Assembly (NCBI RefSeq): GCF_000716785.1
Contig: NZ_JNYY01000008.1
Span: 62,001 to 126,000 of the forward strand
From: Amycolatopsis vancoresmycina
GTDB lineage: Bacteria; Actinomycetota; Actinomycetes; Mycobacteriales; Pseudonocardiaceae
Direction: 5' to 3'
DNA: 64,000 nucleotides
In this document: positions 17,863-26,166 of the stretch, piece after piece
Position numbering within the stretch: position 1 is the first letter of the stretch
Layout: each line of letters starts with the position of its first letter
Position numbers and translations under genes: made by a program
The notes under the pieces: model-generated
The model's database searches: none
What the model was told of the DNA's origin: nothing
What the model saw: the letters and a program-made list of their open reading frames with translations, nothing else

Positions 17863-18426
17863 GTGACCGCGATGACGCCAGTGCCCGAGCTCTTCCGCGA
17901 AGCAGTCGCGGCGCTGCAGTCCGTCCGGCCCCGGCGCGAGGTGCTGCTGGAGCCGATGCGCCCGCCGCAGCGGCTCGCGCCGTGGTCGTACGCGGTCAGC
18001 TGCGAAGTCGCCGGGCCGGCCGACGTGCTGGCGTCCGGGCGGCTGGTCCTCCTCCACGACCCGGACGGCCAGGACGGCTGGGACGGCGTGCTGCGCCTCG
18101 TCATGTACGTGCGCGCGGAGCTCGACCGGGAGCTGGCGACGGACCCGTTCCTGCCGGCGGTCGGCTGGTCGTGGCTGACCGACGCGCTGGAGGTGTCCGG
18201 GGCGAGCTGGAAGGCCCTCGGCGGCACGGTGACCGAGACGTCGTCGGCCCGCTTCGGCGACATCTCCGGCCCGGCCCGCACCGACGACCTGGAACTGCGG
18301 GCGTCGTGGACGCCGGCGGACGGCTCGCTGGTGCCGCACGGGCAGGCGTTCTGCCAGGTGATGGCCAGCGTCGTGGGCCTGCCGCCGGTCGGCGTGACCC
18401 TGTTCGGGCAGCGCCAGGGCTCCTGA
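17863..18426 (+). CDS. DUF3000 family protein
   Basis: 187 residues, soluble, recognised as DUF3000 by PELFREAVAALQSVRPRREV, APWSYAVSCEV, VMYVRAELDRELATDPFLP and VGWSWLTDALE. The function is unknown. It is conserved beside hemE and RNase D across actinobacteria (Rv2680 in M. tuberculosis), which suggests a housekeeping role. GTG 17863 is 6 nt after TAAAGT, consistent with a leaderless message. The gene is followed by a 48-nt palindrome. Confidence 0.88.
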   Translation: MTAMTPVPELFREAVAALQSVRPRREVLLEPMRPPQRLAPWSYAVSCEVAGPADVLASGRLVLLHDPDGQDGWDGVLRLVMYVRAELDRELATDPFLPAVGWSWLTDALEVSGASWKALGGTVTETSSARFGDISGPARTDDLELRASWTPADGSLVPHGQAFCQVMASVVGLPPVGVTLFGQRQGS

Positions 18427-18434
18427 CCCACGCC

Positions 18435-18482
18435 GGTCGTGAGTGGTAAGGCGGGTTCTAACCCGCCTTACCACTCACGACC
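18435..18482. repeat. 48-nt palindromic repeat, family 2, copy A
   Basis: Two perfect 23-nt arms around CT, built on GTGAGTGGTAAGGCGGG. A second copy with a 42-nt identical core lies at 38754-38795. It starts 9 nt after the DUF3000 stop and may terminate transcription. Identical sequence 20 kb apart indicates a dispersed element and not a gene-specific terminator. Confidence 0.85.
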
Positions 18483-19180
18483 GTCCGGGCGAACTTCGGC
18501 AACGAAACGGCAACGGCGGGCGGCGGCATCCGGTACCGAAGCCGGCCCCTTGTACGGATGTGAGCACATTTCACGTCCGCTGAACGCCGTTCACAGCGTC
18601 CCGGCTCCCCCGGAAGCACCCACGGGCCGCCGGGGCACCGCACGGGCCGCACGCGACCTCTGAGGCCGTTTCACGTCTCCTCGTTCGTGACGCGGCACGG
18701 TCACGCACCGCAACAAGATCAACTCGGCGTCCCGGAGGCCCTCAGGACCCGCCGACAGACACGGACAGTCACGATCCGCGGAGCCGGAGCGGACTCTCGG
18801 GCCCGCGGGGGAGAGTGGATCAAGCCCCGGCCGGAGCCACATTCCGAGGGATGGGGGAGCCCATCCGGACCCCCGTCACTAGGCGCACCGGAAGCTGCAC
18901 GACTCATCTGCACGGCCATTTGGCCGCCGGTAACTCCATAGCATCGTGTTCGCTGGGCTATCCGTTAGCAACCGGCCGTGTACTAGCCCGATCGTGTTAC
19001 TTCGAACCCACTGAGTGACTGTTCGTTTGAGATAGATACCCATTCGATCCCCCCGCGGAGGGCTCAGGACGGCTACAGTGCCTTCGACGACACCACTTTC
19101 GGTCTAAAGCTGGCGCGGCTGAACGGCCGAAGGTCCCGGTGCCGGTCGGGGGGCACGACCGACTCCAGGGAGGTAGTGAC
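18483..19180. other. Long non-coding interval before the response regulator
   Basis: About 700 nt without a credible reading frame on either strand; the short frames present have codon use unlike the neighbours. GC is somewhat lower near 18880-19060. A 6-bp inverted pair GGGCTA (18955-18960) and TAGCCC (18982-18987) is the only local structure I noticed. It probably holds the promoter and long leader of the regulator at 19181. No tRNA or riboswitch could be supported. Confidence 0.5.
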
Positions 19181-19897
19181 GTGGCTACCGTCGGCATTTC
19201 TCAGGCCGTCCGATCCACGCCAGCCGGCGCGTTGCCGGCGAGCATGGTTCCGCACCCGCGGGAAGAGCTCTTTTCGGTACTGGTGGTCGATGACCACCCG
19301 CTGTTGAGGGAGGCAATCGCAGCAAGACTCGCACAGATGGGTGCGGGCACCGTCCACGAAGCCGCCACGGTGGCCGAGGCGAGGGCGCGAGCACAGGCCA
19401 CCGGGCCTTGTGACCTGGCGATCCTCGATCTCGGACTGCCGGACGGCAGCGGCATCGAGCTGGTCACGGAACTCCGTAGCCACGGCTGGCCGCGCGTGGT
19501 GGTCCTCGCATCCTCGGACGACCCGTACGCGGTCCGCTCGGCCTTCCAGGCCGGGGCCCAGGCGTACCTGCTGAAGTCCGCGTCGCCGGTCGTCGTGACC
19601 GACGGCGTGCGGCGCGTGCTCGAAGGCGGCGTGTACGCCGACCCGAGCGTGGCTCCGGTGCTCGCCACCGGGACCCGCGTCGCGGGCACCGACAACACCC
19701 CGCGCGAGCTGTCCGCTCGCGAGGTGGAGGTGCTCCAGCTGGTCGCCGACGGGCAGTCCAACAAGGAGATCGGCGAGGAGCTTTCGCTCTCCGCCCTCAC
19801 CGTCAAGTCCCACCTGTCCCGGATCGGGCGCAAGCTCGGCACGGGCGACCGGGCCCAGATGGTGGCGCTGGCCATGCGGGCCGGCGTGATCCGCTGA
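19181..19897 (+). CDS. NarL/LuxR-type response regulator
   Basis: 238 residues. The receiver domain (about 27-145) has the acidic pair in LVVDDHPLL, phospho-acceptor Asp83 in AILDLGLPDG and Lys near QAYLLKSASP. The LuxR helix-turn-helix (about 172-235) reads LSAREVEVLQLVADGQSNKEI, shown here in part, then LTVKSHLSRIGRKL. GTG 19181 has AGGGAGG seven nt upstream, so it is preferred over the longer frame from 19139. No histidine kinase is adjacent; orphan regulators of this kind sit beside RNase D in other actinobacteria. The signal is unknown. Confidence 0.87.
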   Translation: MATVGISQAVRSTPAGALPASMVPHPREELFSVLVVDDHPLLREAIAARLAQMGAGTVHEAATVAEARARAQATGPCDLAILDLGLPDGSGIELVTELRSHGWPRVVVLASSDDPYAVRSAFQAGAQAYLLKSASPVVVTDGVRRVLEGGVYADPSVAPVLATGTRVAGTDNTPRELSAREVEVLQLVADGQSNKEIGEELSLSALTVKSHLSRIGRKLGTGDRAQMVALAMRAGVIR

Positions 19898-19965
19898 CGC
19901 AAGCAAACAGCCCTGCGGGGCGGGCAGACCAGGCGCGGTATGCCCGTCCCGTAGGGTCGTCGGTT

Positions 19966-21219
19966 ATGGGAAGTGCAGAGGCCGAGGACACCGGGATGGA
20001 GATCGAGTCCACGGGCGGCCCTGTGCTGCTTCGCGAACCCGCCGAGGGCACGCCCCCGGTGATCACCGAACCGTCCGCGCTGGCCGAGGCCTGCGCGCGG
20101 CTCGCCGCGGGCAGCGGTGCGGTCGCCGTCGACACCGAACGCGCGTCCGGCTACCGCTACTGGCCCAAGGCCTACCTCGTGCAGCTGCGCCGCGAGGGTT
20201 CCGGCACGGTGCTGATCGACCCGATCGCACTGGCCGACGACCTCCAGCCGCTGCGCGACGTCCTCAACGACCTGGAGTGGGTGCTGCACGCGGCCTCCCA
20301 GGACCTCCCCTGCCTCGCCGAGCTGGGCCTGCACCCGGCGGCGCTGTTCGACACCGAGCTGGCCGGCCGACTGGCGGGCTACGAACGCGTGGCGCTGGGG
20401 ACGCTCGTCGAGCTGCTGCTCGGTTACACCCTCGAGAAGGGGCACAGCGCGGCCGACTGGTCGAAGCGGCCGCTGCCGGTCGACTGGCTGAACTACGCCG
20501 CCCTCGACGTCGAGCTGCTCGTCCAGCTGCGCGAAAAGCTGGAAGCGGAGCTGGGCGCCCAGGGCAAGCTGGAGTGGGCGCGGCAGGAGTTCGAGAACGT
20601 GCGGACGGCCCCGCCGCCGTCCCCGCGGGCCGAGCCGTGGCGCCGGACGTCCGGCGTGCACAAGATCCGCAGCCCGCGCGGCCTCGCGGCGGTCCGCGAG
20701 CTGTGGCAGGCGCGCGACGAGCTCGCCCGCAAACGCGATCGCGCCCCGAGCCGGATCCTGCCGGACAGCGCGATCGTCAACGCCGTCACGGCCGATCCGA
20801 AGACGGTCGAAGAGCTGCAGGCGCTGCCGGTGTTCAGCGGCCGCGTCCAGCGCAAGTACACCGCGAGCTGGCTGCGGCACCTGCAGGCGGCCCGCGCGCT
20901 GCCGACGTCGGAACTGCCGTCGCCGTCGCAGCCGACGGACGGCCCGCCCCCGGTGAACCGCTGGGCGGACAAGGACCCGGACGCGGCGGCCCGCCTGGCG
21001 GCGGCGCGCGCGGCGTTGACGGCGATCGCCGAGGACCGCCGGCTGCCGGTGGAGAACCTGCTGCTGCCGGACCTGGTCCGCCGCACGTGCTGGCGCCCGC
21101 CGGCCGAGACGGACGAGGACGCGGTGGCGGAGGTCCTGCGCGCGGGCGGCGCCCGGCCGTGGCAGATCGAGCTGACGGCGGCCGTGCTGAGCAAGGCCCT
21201 GCAGGCCACCGCTTCCTGA
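19966..21219 (+). CDS. rnd: Ribonuclease D-like 3'-5' exonuclease with HRDC domain
   Basis: 417 residues. The DEDD exonuclease core shows motif I in AVAVDTERASGYRY, motif II in WVLHAASQDLPCL, and motif III in WLNYAALDVELLVQL. An HRDC domain follows near residues 230-310 (LAAVRELWQARDELARKRDR). It trims tRNA and other RNA 3' ends. ATG 19966 is 8 nt after TAGGGT. It corresponds to Rv2681. In M. tuberculosis dxs1 is the next gene; here about 28 kb of other genes lie between them. Confidence 0.92.
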   Translation: MGSAEAEDTGMEIESTGGPVLLREPAEGTPPVITEPSALAEACARLAAGSGAVAVDTERASGYRYWPKAYLVQLRREGSGTVLIDPIALADDLQPLRDVLNDLEWVLHAASQDLPCLAELGLHPAALFDTELAGRLAGYERVALGTLVELLLGYTLEKGHSAADWSKRPLPVDWLNYAALDVELLVQLREKLEAELGAQGKLEWARQEFENVRTAPPPSPRAEPWRRTSGVHKIRSPRGLAAVRELWQARDELARKRDRAPSRILPDSAIVNAVTADPKTVEELQALPVFSGRVQRKYTASWLRHLQAARALPTSELPSPSQPTDGPPPVNRWADKDPDAAARLAAARAALTAIAEDRRLPVENLLLPDLVRRTCWRPPAETDEDAVAEVLRAGGARPWQIELTAAVLSKALQATAS

Positions 21220-21322
21220 CAGATACGGGACAATTCGCCGGGCCCTTCGGGAAACGGCGCGGGGCCGGGCACCGGCTGCCCTAGGCTGCGCCGGAAACGC
21301 CGCACCGCCCGAAGGTATCCCG

Positions 21323-22378
21323 ATGACCGATTTCATGTCCGATCAGCCCGCCGTGCAGTGCTTTCTCAGCTTCACCCACGAAGATGACAGTTTTCTGAAT
21401 TTCGTCACACCGCTCAAGAATTCGCTGGAGAAGTTCTGCGCCTCGGCGCACGGGCGCAAGGTCGAAGTGTTCGTGGACTACTTCTACGAAAGCGGCGCCT
21501 GCCGGGAAGAGCTGACCGCGTTCTACGCCAAGGCGAACGAGCTCGGGCTCACCCAGCTGATCCTGCCGCTGATCGTGCTGGGCCACGAGCTGATCACCGG
21601 CCAGAGCGACGACGCCAACATCCGGATCATCGAGAAGCTGCAGTACGTCGACATCAAGGAGGCGGTGCTGGCCGGCGCGGGCACCGCGGAGTGGCGGCGC
21701 ACGATCGACGTGGTGGCGGACAAGCTGATCCGGGCGATCCGCTCGGCGGAGGCGGCCCTGGAAAAGCTGAAGAAGTGCGACCGGCTGCTCCTGGCCGGGG
21801 TCGCCCCGGAACGCAACGGCCCCGGACTGCAGGAATACAAGGAAAACCTCACGAAGATCGGCGAGCTGATGGAACGGCAGTTCGACGCGATCAGCCACTC
21901 GCTGGACGAGCTGGCCGAGGAAATGCGCCAGCTGACCGGCGACGTGGCCGGCCTGCGCCCGGAAGCGATCAAGGCGAGGGTGGTCCGCGCGGCCGACACG
22001 ATCAAACCGATGGCGGTCAACGTCCAGCAGGTCGGCACGGCGTTCGAGACGACGGTCGCGGAAACCGATTCGACGATCCGCTCGTACATGCGCCTGATGG
22101 ACTCGCACATGACCCCGGAACTGCTGGCCCGCGCCCGCCGCGAATACGACGAATTCGTCGAAATGCTGATCGGCCTGACGGCGCTGGAGACCCGGATCAC
22201 GGAGTTCCTGACGCAGATCCGCCCCCTGGAAGCGATCAACGCACCGCTGCGCGCGGCGATCCGCCCGGTGCGCGTCGGCGCGCAGTCGATGCAGCTGGGG
22301 ATCCGCACGATGCGCGAGCTGTCCCGGATCATCAGCAACCTGCTGAACAGCGGCGCCCGGCCCAGCCTGCCCCGCTAG
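21323..22378 (+). CDS. TIR-like domain protein with long helical C-terminal region
   Basis: 351 residues. The N-terminal 110 or so read like a bacterial TIR domain: a beta strand with acidic loop (QCFLSFTHEDDSFLNF), EVFVDYFYESGACREELTAF with Glu62/Glu63 where the NADase glutamate would be, and LTQLILPLIVLGHELI. The remaining 240 residues are predicted helical and amphipathic, with no membrane segment, and could mediate oligomerisation. TAGGCT at 21282-21287 is a likely -10. The first 100 nt use more A and T than neighbours. It stands alone, convergent with a TetR gene whose stop overlaps its own. A role in NAD cleavage or phage defence is only possible, not shown. Confidence 0.6.
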   Translation: MTDFMSDQPAVQCFLSFTHEDDSFLNFVTPLKNSLEKFCASAHGRKVEVFVDYFYESGACREELTAFYAKANELGLTQLILPLIVLGHELITGQSDDANIRIIEKLQYVDIKEAVLAGAGTAEWRRTIDVVADKLIRAIRSAEAALEKLKKCDRLLLAGVAPERNGPGLQEYKENLTKIGELMERQFDAISHSLDELAEEMRQLTGDVAGLRPEAIKARVVRAADTIKPMAVNVQQVGTAFETTVAETDSTIRSYMRLMDSHMTPELLARARREYDEFVEMLIGLTALETRITEFLTQIRPLEAINAPLRAAIRPVRVGAQSMQLGIRTMRELSRIISNLLNSGARPSLPR

Positions 22379-23040
22379 TCCGCGAGCGCCGCCAGCAGGG
22401 CGTGCGCCTCGGCGCGCAGCCCGTCGGTCGGCTCCGGCAGCCCCACCAGCCGGACCACGCCGTCGGCGCCCTCGCGCACATGGGCTTCGACGTCCAGCGC
22501 CGGGTCGTCGCGGCGGATCACCGCGATGCTCTCCACCAGCCCGAACACCAGGTCCGTCCGGATCCCCACCGCCGCAGCCGCCACGCCCGAAGCCGCCACC
22601 AGGCGGCTGTACGCCGCCTTCAGCTCCGCTCGCTCGGTGCGGAAACGGGCCAGGTTCGGGGATCCGACCTCCGGCAGCAGGTACAGCGCGCCGAGGTTGT
22701 GCCGGGCGCCGCCGAGCAGGCCGATGTCCGCGTACGCCAGTGCCCACAACCGGACCGCCGCCGGGGCCTCGCCCGCGACGAGCCGGGCGGCCAGTGCCAG
22801 CGACGGGCGGACCGTCTCGGCCAGCAACGCCGCGAGGATGTCTTCCTTCGCCGGGAAGTGGTAGTAGAGCGACGCCTGGCGCAGCCCCGCGCGTTCGGCG
22901 ATCGCTCTGGTCGTCGTGGCCGCGTACCCGGCTCCGGTGAACAACTCCCCCGCCGCGTCGAGCACCGCCTGGCGCGCGTCCGGGCGGCTCGCCGCCGCTC
23001 CACTCGCCCTCGGCCTGCCGACTCCCGACCCTTTGACCAC
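22375..23040 (-). CDS. TetR/AcrR-family repressor, likely regulator of the urea/guanidine operon
   Basis: 221 residues. The N-terminal helix-turn-helix is typical: AVLDAAGELFTGAGYAATTT, then IAERAGLRQASLYYHFPAKE. The C-terminal ligand domain is alanine-rich. It is divergent from the permease-carboxylase operon that starts at 23219, so control of that operon is likely. GTG 23040 is the only start that keeps the basic N-terminal arm; no strong ribosome-binding site is visible. Its stop overlaps the stop of the TIR gene by 3 nt in convergent orientation. Confidence 0.83.
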   Translation of the reverse strand: MVKGSGVGRPRASGAAASRPDARQAVLDAAGELFTGAGYAATTTRAIAERAGLRQASLYYHFPAKEDILAALLAETVRPSLALAARLVAGEAPAAVRLWALAYADIGLLGGARHNLGALYLLPEVGSPNLARFRTERAELKAAYSRLVAASGVAAAAVGIRTDLVFGLVESIAVIRRDDPALDVEAHVREGADGVVRLVGLPEPTDGLRAEAHALLAALAD

Positions 23041-23132
23041 GGACGTGATCTTGCCAGGTCTTCGGCCGCGACACGCACACGCCGGGCACGGTTACGCCCG
23101 GATGTCGTCATTGACGCCGTGTCGATCCGGCC

Positions 23133-23149
23133 GTTAACGGATCCCTAAC
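23133..23149. promoter_or_regulatory. Candidate TetR operator upstream of the urea/guanidine operon
   Basis: GTTA, 9 nt, TAAC forms an inverted pair in the 178-nt space between the TetR gene and the permease. TetR operators are usually 15-20 bp palindromes at such positions. The arms are short, so this is a weak candidate. Confidence 0.3.
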
Positions 23150-23218
23150 CCGGCGGAGATCATCGCGTCGCGGCGCGAACCTAATTTCTGTCGTGCGATC
23201 GAAACAAGGAGTCCCCGC

Positions 23219-24688
23219 ATGACGCCACCCGACGAACTCGCCGCCTTCGGTTACCGCCAGGAGCTTCGCCGGTCGCTGGGCGGGTTCTCCGCCTTCGCCG
23301 CCGGCTTCTCCTTCGTCTCCATCCTCACCACCGTCTTCCAGCTCTTCGGCTTCGGCTACACCTTCGGCGGCCCGCTCTTCTTCTGGACGTGGCCGGTCGT
23401 CCTGGCCGGTCAGCTGCTCGTCGCCCTCGTCTTCGCCGAGCTCGCCGCCCGCTACCCGCTGGCCGGATCCGTGTACCAGTGGGCGAAACAGCTCAGCAAG
23501 GGCTTCCTCGGCTGGCTCGCCGGCTGGATGATGCTGCTCGGCTGCATCGTCGCCCTCGCCGCGGCCGCGATCGCGCTGCAGGTCGTGCTGCCGTCGGTGT
23601 GGGACGGCTTCCAGTTCGTCGGCGGCGACCCGTCGGTGACGTCGCCGACCGGCGCCGCGAACGCCGTGCTGCTCGGCACGCTGCTGCTCGTCTTCACGAC
23701 CGCGGTCAACGCCGGCGGGGTCCGGCTGATGGCGCGGATCAACGACGTCGGCGTCGCGGCCGAGCTCCTCGGAGTCGTCGTCCTCGTCACCGGGCTGCTC
23801 CTGTTCGCCGTCCGCGGGCCGCAGGTGGTGCTGCACGACGCGCCCGGCACCAGCGCCGGGATCGGCGGCGTGCTCGCGTCGGCGCTCATGGCGGCGTACG
23901 TCCTCTACGGCTTCGACACCGCCGCTTCGGTCGCCGAGGAGACGAAGGACGCGCGCAAGGCCGCGCCGCGGGCGGTGCTGCGGGCGGTGCTCGTGTCCGG
24001 CATCGGCGGCCTCGCGGTGGTCGTCACCGCACTGATGGCCGCGCCGAGCCTCACCGACGGGCAGCTCGCCGGGCACGGCCTGCCGTACGTGATCACCGCC
24101 GTCTTCGGCGACACCCTCGGCCGGGTCTTCCTCGCCGACGTCGCGGTCGCCGTCGTCGTCTGCACCCTCACCATCCAGACCGGGACGGTCCGGCTGATCT
24201 ACGCGATGGCCCGCGACGGCGCGCTCCCCGCATCCGCCCGGCTCGCCGGGGTCAGCCCGCGCACCGGAGCGCCGGTCGCGCCCGCGCTGCTGTCCGGCGG
24301 CCTGGCCATCGGGCTGCTGCTGCTCAACGTCGGCAACCCGACGCTGTTCAGCACGATCACCGGGACGTCGGTGGTGGTCGTCTACCTGGCCTACCTGCTG
24401 GTGACCGGCCCGCTGCTGATCAAGCGGCTGCGCGGAGGCTTCCCGGCCGAGCCCGGCCGGTTCTCCCTGGGCCGGTGGGGCGTTCCGCTGAACGGCGCAG
24501 CCGTCCTCTACGGCATCGCCATGATCGTCAACATCGCCTGGCCGCGTGCGGAGATCTACGATCTCGCCGGTTCGGGCTCCCCCTGGATGCTCTTGTTCCC
24601 GATAGAGTTCGTCGGCGGCGCACTGGTGATCGGCTGGCTCTGCTGGCTGCGGCTGCGCCCGGCTCCCGCCCTCGAACCCGCGACCTGA
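23219..24688 (+). CDS. APC-family permease of the urea/guanidine carboxylase operon
   Basis: 489 residues with about twelve hydrophobic segments. It fits the APC amino-acid/amine permease family: RRSLGGFSAFAAGFSFVSIL at the N-terminus, FAELAARYPLAGSVYQWAKQ and YGFDTAASVAEETKDARKAA. Permeases of this type regularly precede UAAP1/UAAP2 genes and are thought to import the nitrogen substrate (urea, guanidine or a related amine). AAGGAG lies 6 nt before ATG 23219. It is the first gene of an operon running to 31348. Confidence 0.87.
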   Translation: MTPPDELAAFGYRQELRRSLGGFSAFAAGFSFVSILTTVFQLFGFGYTFGGPLFFWTWPVVLAGQLLVALVFAELAARYPLAGSVYQWAKQLSKGFLGWLAGWMMLLGCIVALAAAAIALQVVLPSVWDGFQFVGGDPSVTSPTGAANAVLLGTLLLVFTTAVNAGGVRLMARINDVGVAAELLGVVVLVTGLLLFAVRGPQVVLHDAPGTSAGIGGVLASALMAAYVLYGFDTAASVAEETKDARKAAPRAVLRAVLVSGIGGLAVVVTALMAAPSLTDGQLAGHGLPYVITAVFGDTLGRVFLADVAVAVVVCTLTIQTGTVRLIYAMARDGALPASARLAGVSPRTGAPVAPALLSGGLAIGLLLLNVGNPTLFSTITGTSVVVVYLAYLLVTGPLLIKRLRGGFPAEPGRFSLGRWGVPLNGAAVLYGIAMIVNIAWPRAEIYDLAGSGSPWMLLFPIEFVGGALVIGWLCWLRLRPAPALEPAT

Positions 24689-24700
24689 GAGAGGACGACC

Positions 24701-25534
24701 ATGAGCACCACCGCCACGACCTACGGAGCGCGCGACCACGCCCGCGCGCAGGCCGGCACCGTGGTCGACACGATGCCGTCGATCCCGGCGAGCAGCTGGC
24801 CGTCCGAAGTCCCCGAGGTGGATCCCGAGGCGCTGACCTGGGCCGAGACCGTGGCCGGCGGCGGGTACACGCACAAGGTGCTGGCGCGCGGGACGCGGCT
24901 GCGCCTGACCGACGTGGACGGTGACGCCTGCGCCCACCTGCTGCTGTTCAACGCCGAGGCGCCGTGGGAGCGGCTGAACGTCGCCGACACGGTCAAGGTG
25001 CAGTGGAACGCCTACCTCGGCGAGTCGGTGGCGCTGCTGTCGGACCAGGGGCGGGTGCTGGCCACGATCGTCGCCGACTCCAGCGGGCGCCACGACGCGC
25101 TCTGCGGGACGTCCACTGTGGACGGGAACACCGCGCGCTACGGCGACGGCTCCCCGCACGGCCCGTCCCCCGCCGGGCTGGCCCTGTTCACCTTGGCCGC
25201 GGCCAAGAACGGCCTCGGACCGCGGGACCTGCCGCCGAGCCTGTCCTTCTTCCAGGGCGTGCGGGTGCAGCCCGAGGGCGGGCTGGAGTTCACCGGCTCC
25301 GCGGGGGCCGGCAAGGCCGTCGACCTGCGGATCGAACTCCCGGCCATCGTGCTGCTCGCCAACGTCGCCCACCCGGTCGACCCGCGGCCGGAGCACACCG
25401 TGTCCCGGCTAGAGGTCCTCGCCTGGCGCGACCGGCCGACCACCCCGGACAGTCCCGAGTGGACACACACGCCGGAGGCGCAGCGCGCCTTCGAGAACAC
25501 CGCCGACTACCTCACCGCCCGGGGGATCGCATGA
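24701..25534 (+). CDS. Urea amidolyase-associated protein UAAP1 (DUF1989; possible carboxyguanidine deiminase subunit)
   Basis: 277 residues of the DUF1989 fold. Conserved parts are VAGGGYTHKVLARGTRLRLTD (shown to 20 here as GGGYTHKVLARGTRLRL), DACAHLLLFNAEAPWERLN, VADSSGRHDALCGT and LSFFQGVRV. The His/Cys positions could bind zinc. Work on related operons showed that UAAP1 and UAAP2 together form carboxyguanidine deiminase, so the operon may use guanidine, not only urea. The next gene overlaps it as ATGA. Confidence 0.85.
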   Translation: MSTTATTYGARDHARAQAGTVVDTMPSIPASSWPSEVPEVDPEALTWAETVAGGGYTHKVLARGTRLRLTDVDGDACAHLLLFNAEAPWERLNVADTVKVQWNAYLGESVALLSDQGRVLATIVADSSGRHDALCGTSTVDGNTARYGDGSPHGPSPAGLALFTLAAAKNGLGPRDLPPSLSFFQGVRVQPEGGLEFTGSAGAGKAVDLRIELPAIVLLANVAHPVDPRPEHTVSRLEVLAWRDRPTTPDSPEWTHTPEAQRAFENTADYLTARGIA

Positions 25535-26166
25535 GCACGGCGTACGAGTCCGAGCTGGAGATCAGCTACGACGTCCCCGCGCGGGGACCGTTCTCCACGG
25601 TGCTGAAGCGGGGCCAGGAGCTGACGATCGTCGACCTGGGCGGCAACCAGGCCGTCGACTTCCTCTGCTACGACGCGGACGACACCGCCAAGCGCTACAG
25701 CGCGGCGGCGACGATCGCCGCGCAGGGCAACATCTTCCTGACCACCGGCAGCGTCCTGCGCACGCAGGAGGGCGCGCCGCTGCTGACCGTCGTCGCCGAC
25801 ACCTGCGGCCGCCACGACACGCTCGGCGGTGCGTGCAGCAAGGAGTCCAACAGCCTCCGCTACGGCCAGCACACCCGCTTCCAGCACGCCTGCGTCGAGA
25901 ACTTCCTGATCGAGGGCGCCAAGTGGGGCCTGGGCAAGCGCGACCTGGTCAGCAACGTCAACTGGTACATGAACGTGCCGGTCGAGGCGGACGGGACGCT
26001 CGGCATCGTCGACGGCATCTCCGCGCCGGGCCTGGAGGTCCGGCTGCGCGCGGAGACCGACGTGCTGGTGCTCGTCTCGAACTGCCCGCAGATCAACAAC
26101 CCCTGCAACGGCTTCGACCCGACGCCGGTGCGCATGGTCGTCACCTCCCCCGGAGGCGGCGAGTGA
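25531..26166 (+). CDS. Urea amidolyase-associated protein UAAP2 (DUF1989; possible carboxyguanidine deiminase subunit)
   Basis: 211 residues, sister of UAAP1 with the same fold: YDVPARGPFSTVLKRGQELT, GNQAVDFLCYDADDTAKRY, NIFLTTGSVLRTQEGAPLL, CGRHDTLGGACSKESNSLRY and SNCPQINNPCNGFDPTPVR. ATG 25531 overlaps the UAAP1 stop, and its own stop overlaps the carboxylase GTG by 4 nt, so all three are translationally coupled. A heteromer with UAAP1 is expected from studied relatives. Confidence 0.86.
   Translation: MSTAYESELEISYDVPARGPFSTVLKRGQELTIVDLGGNQAVDFLCYDADDTAKRYSAAATIAAQGNIFLTTGSVLRTQEGAPLLTVVADTCGRHDTLGGACSKESNSLRYGQHTRFQHACVENFLIEGAKWGLGKRDLVSNVNWYMNVPVEADGTLGIVDGISAPGLEVRLRAETDVLVLVSNCPQINNPCNGFDPTPVRMVVTSPGGGE

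Noticed and set aside
15292..18474. 1060-codon minus-strand frame joining hemY with sequence upstream
   Set aside because: The upstream part is an out-of-frame reading of hemE and antisense of DUF3000; hemY starts at GTG 16707.
18990..19060. tRNA-like TTCGAA and TTCGAT segments
   Set aside because: No acceptor stem, anticodon arm or correct spacing could be drawn on either strand.
23041..23218. Guanidine (ykkC-type) riboswitch upstream of the permease
   Set aside because: None of the conserved ykkC blocks could be found; the interval is short and looks like an ordinary promoter region.
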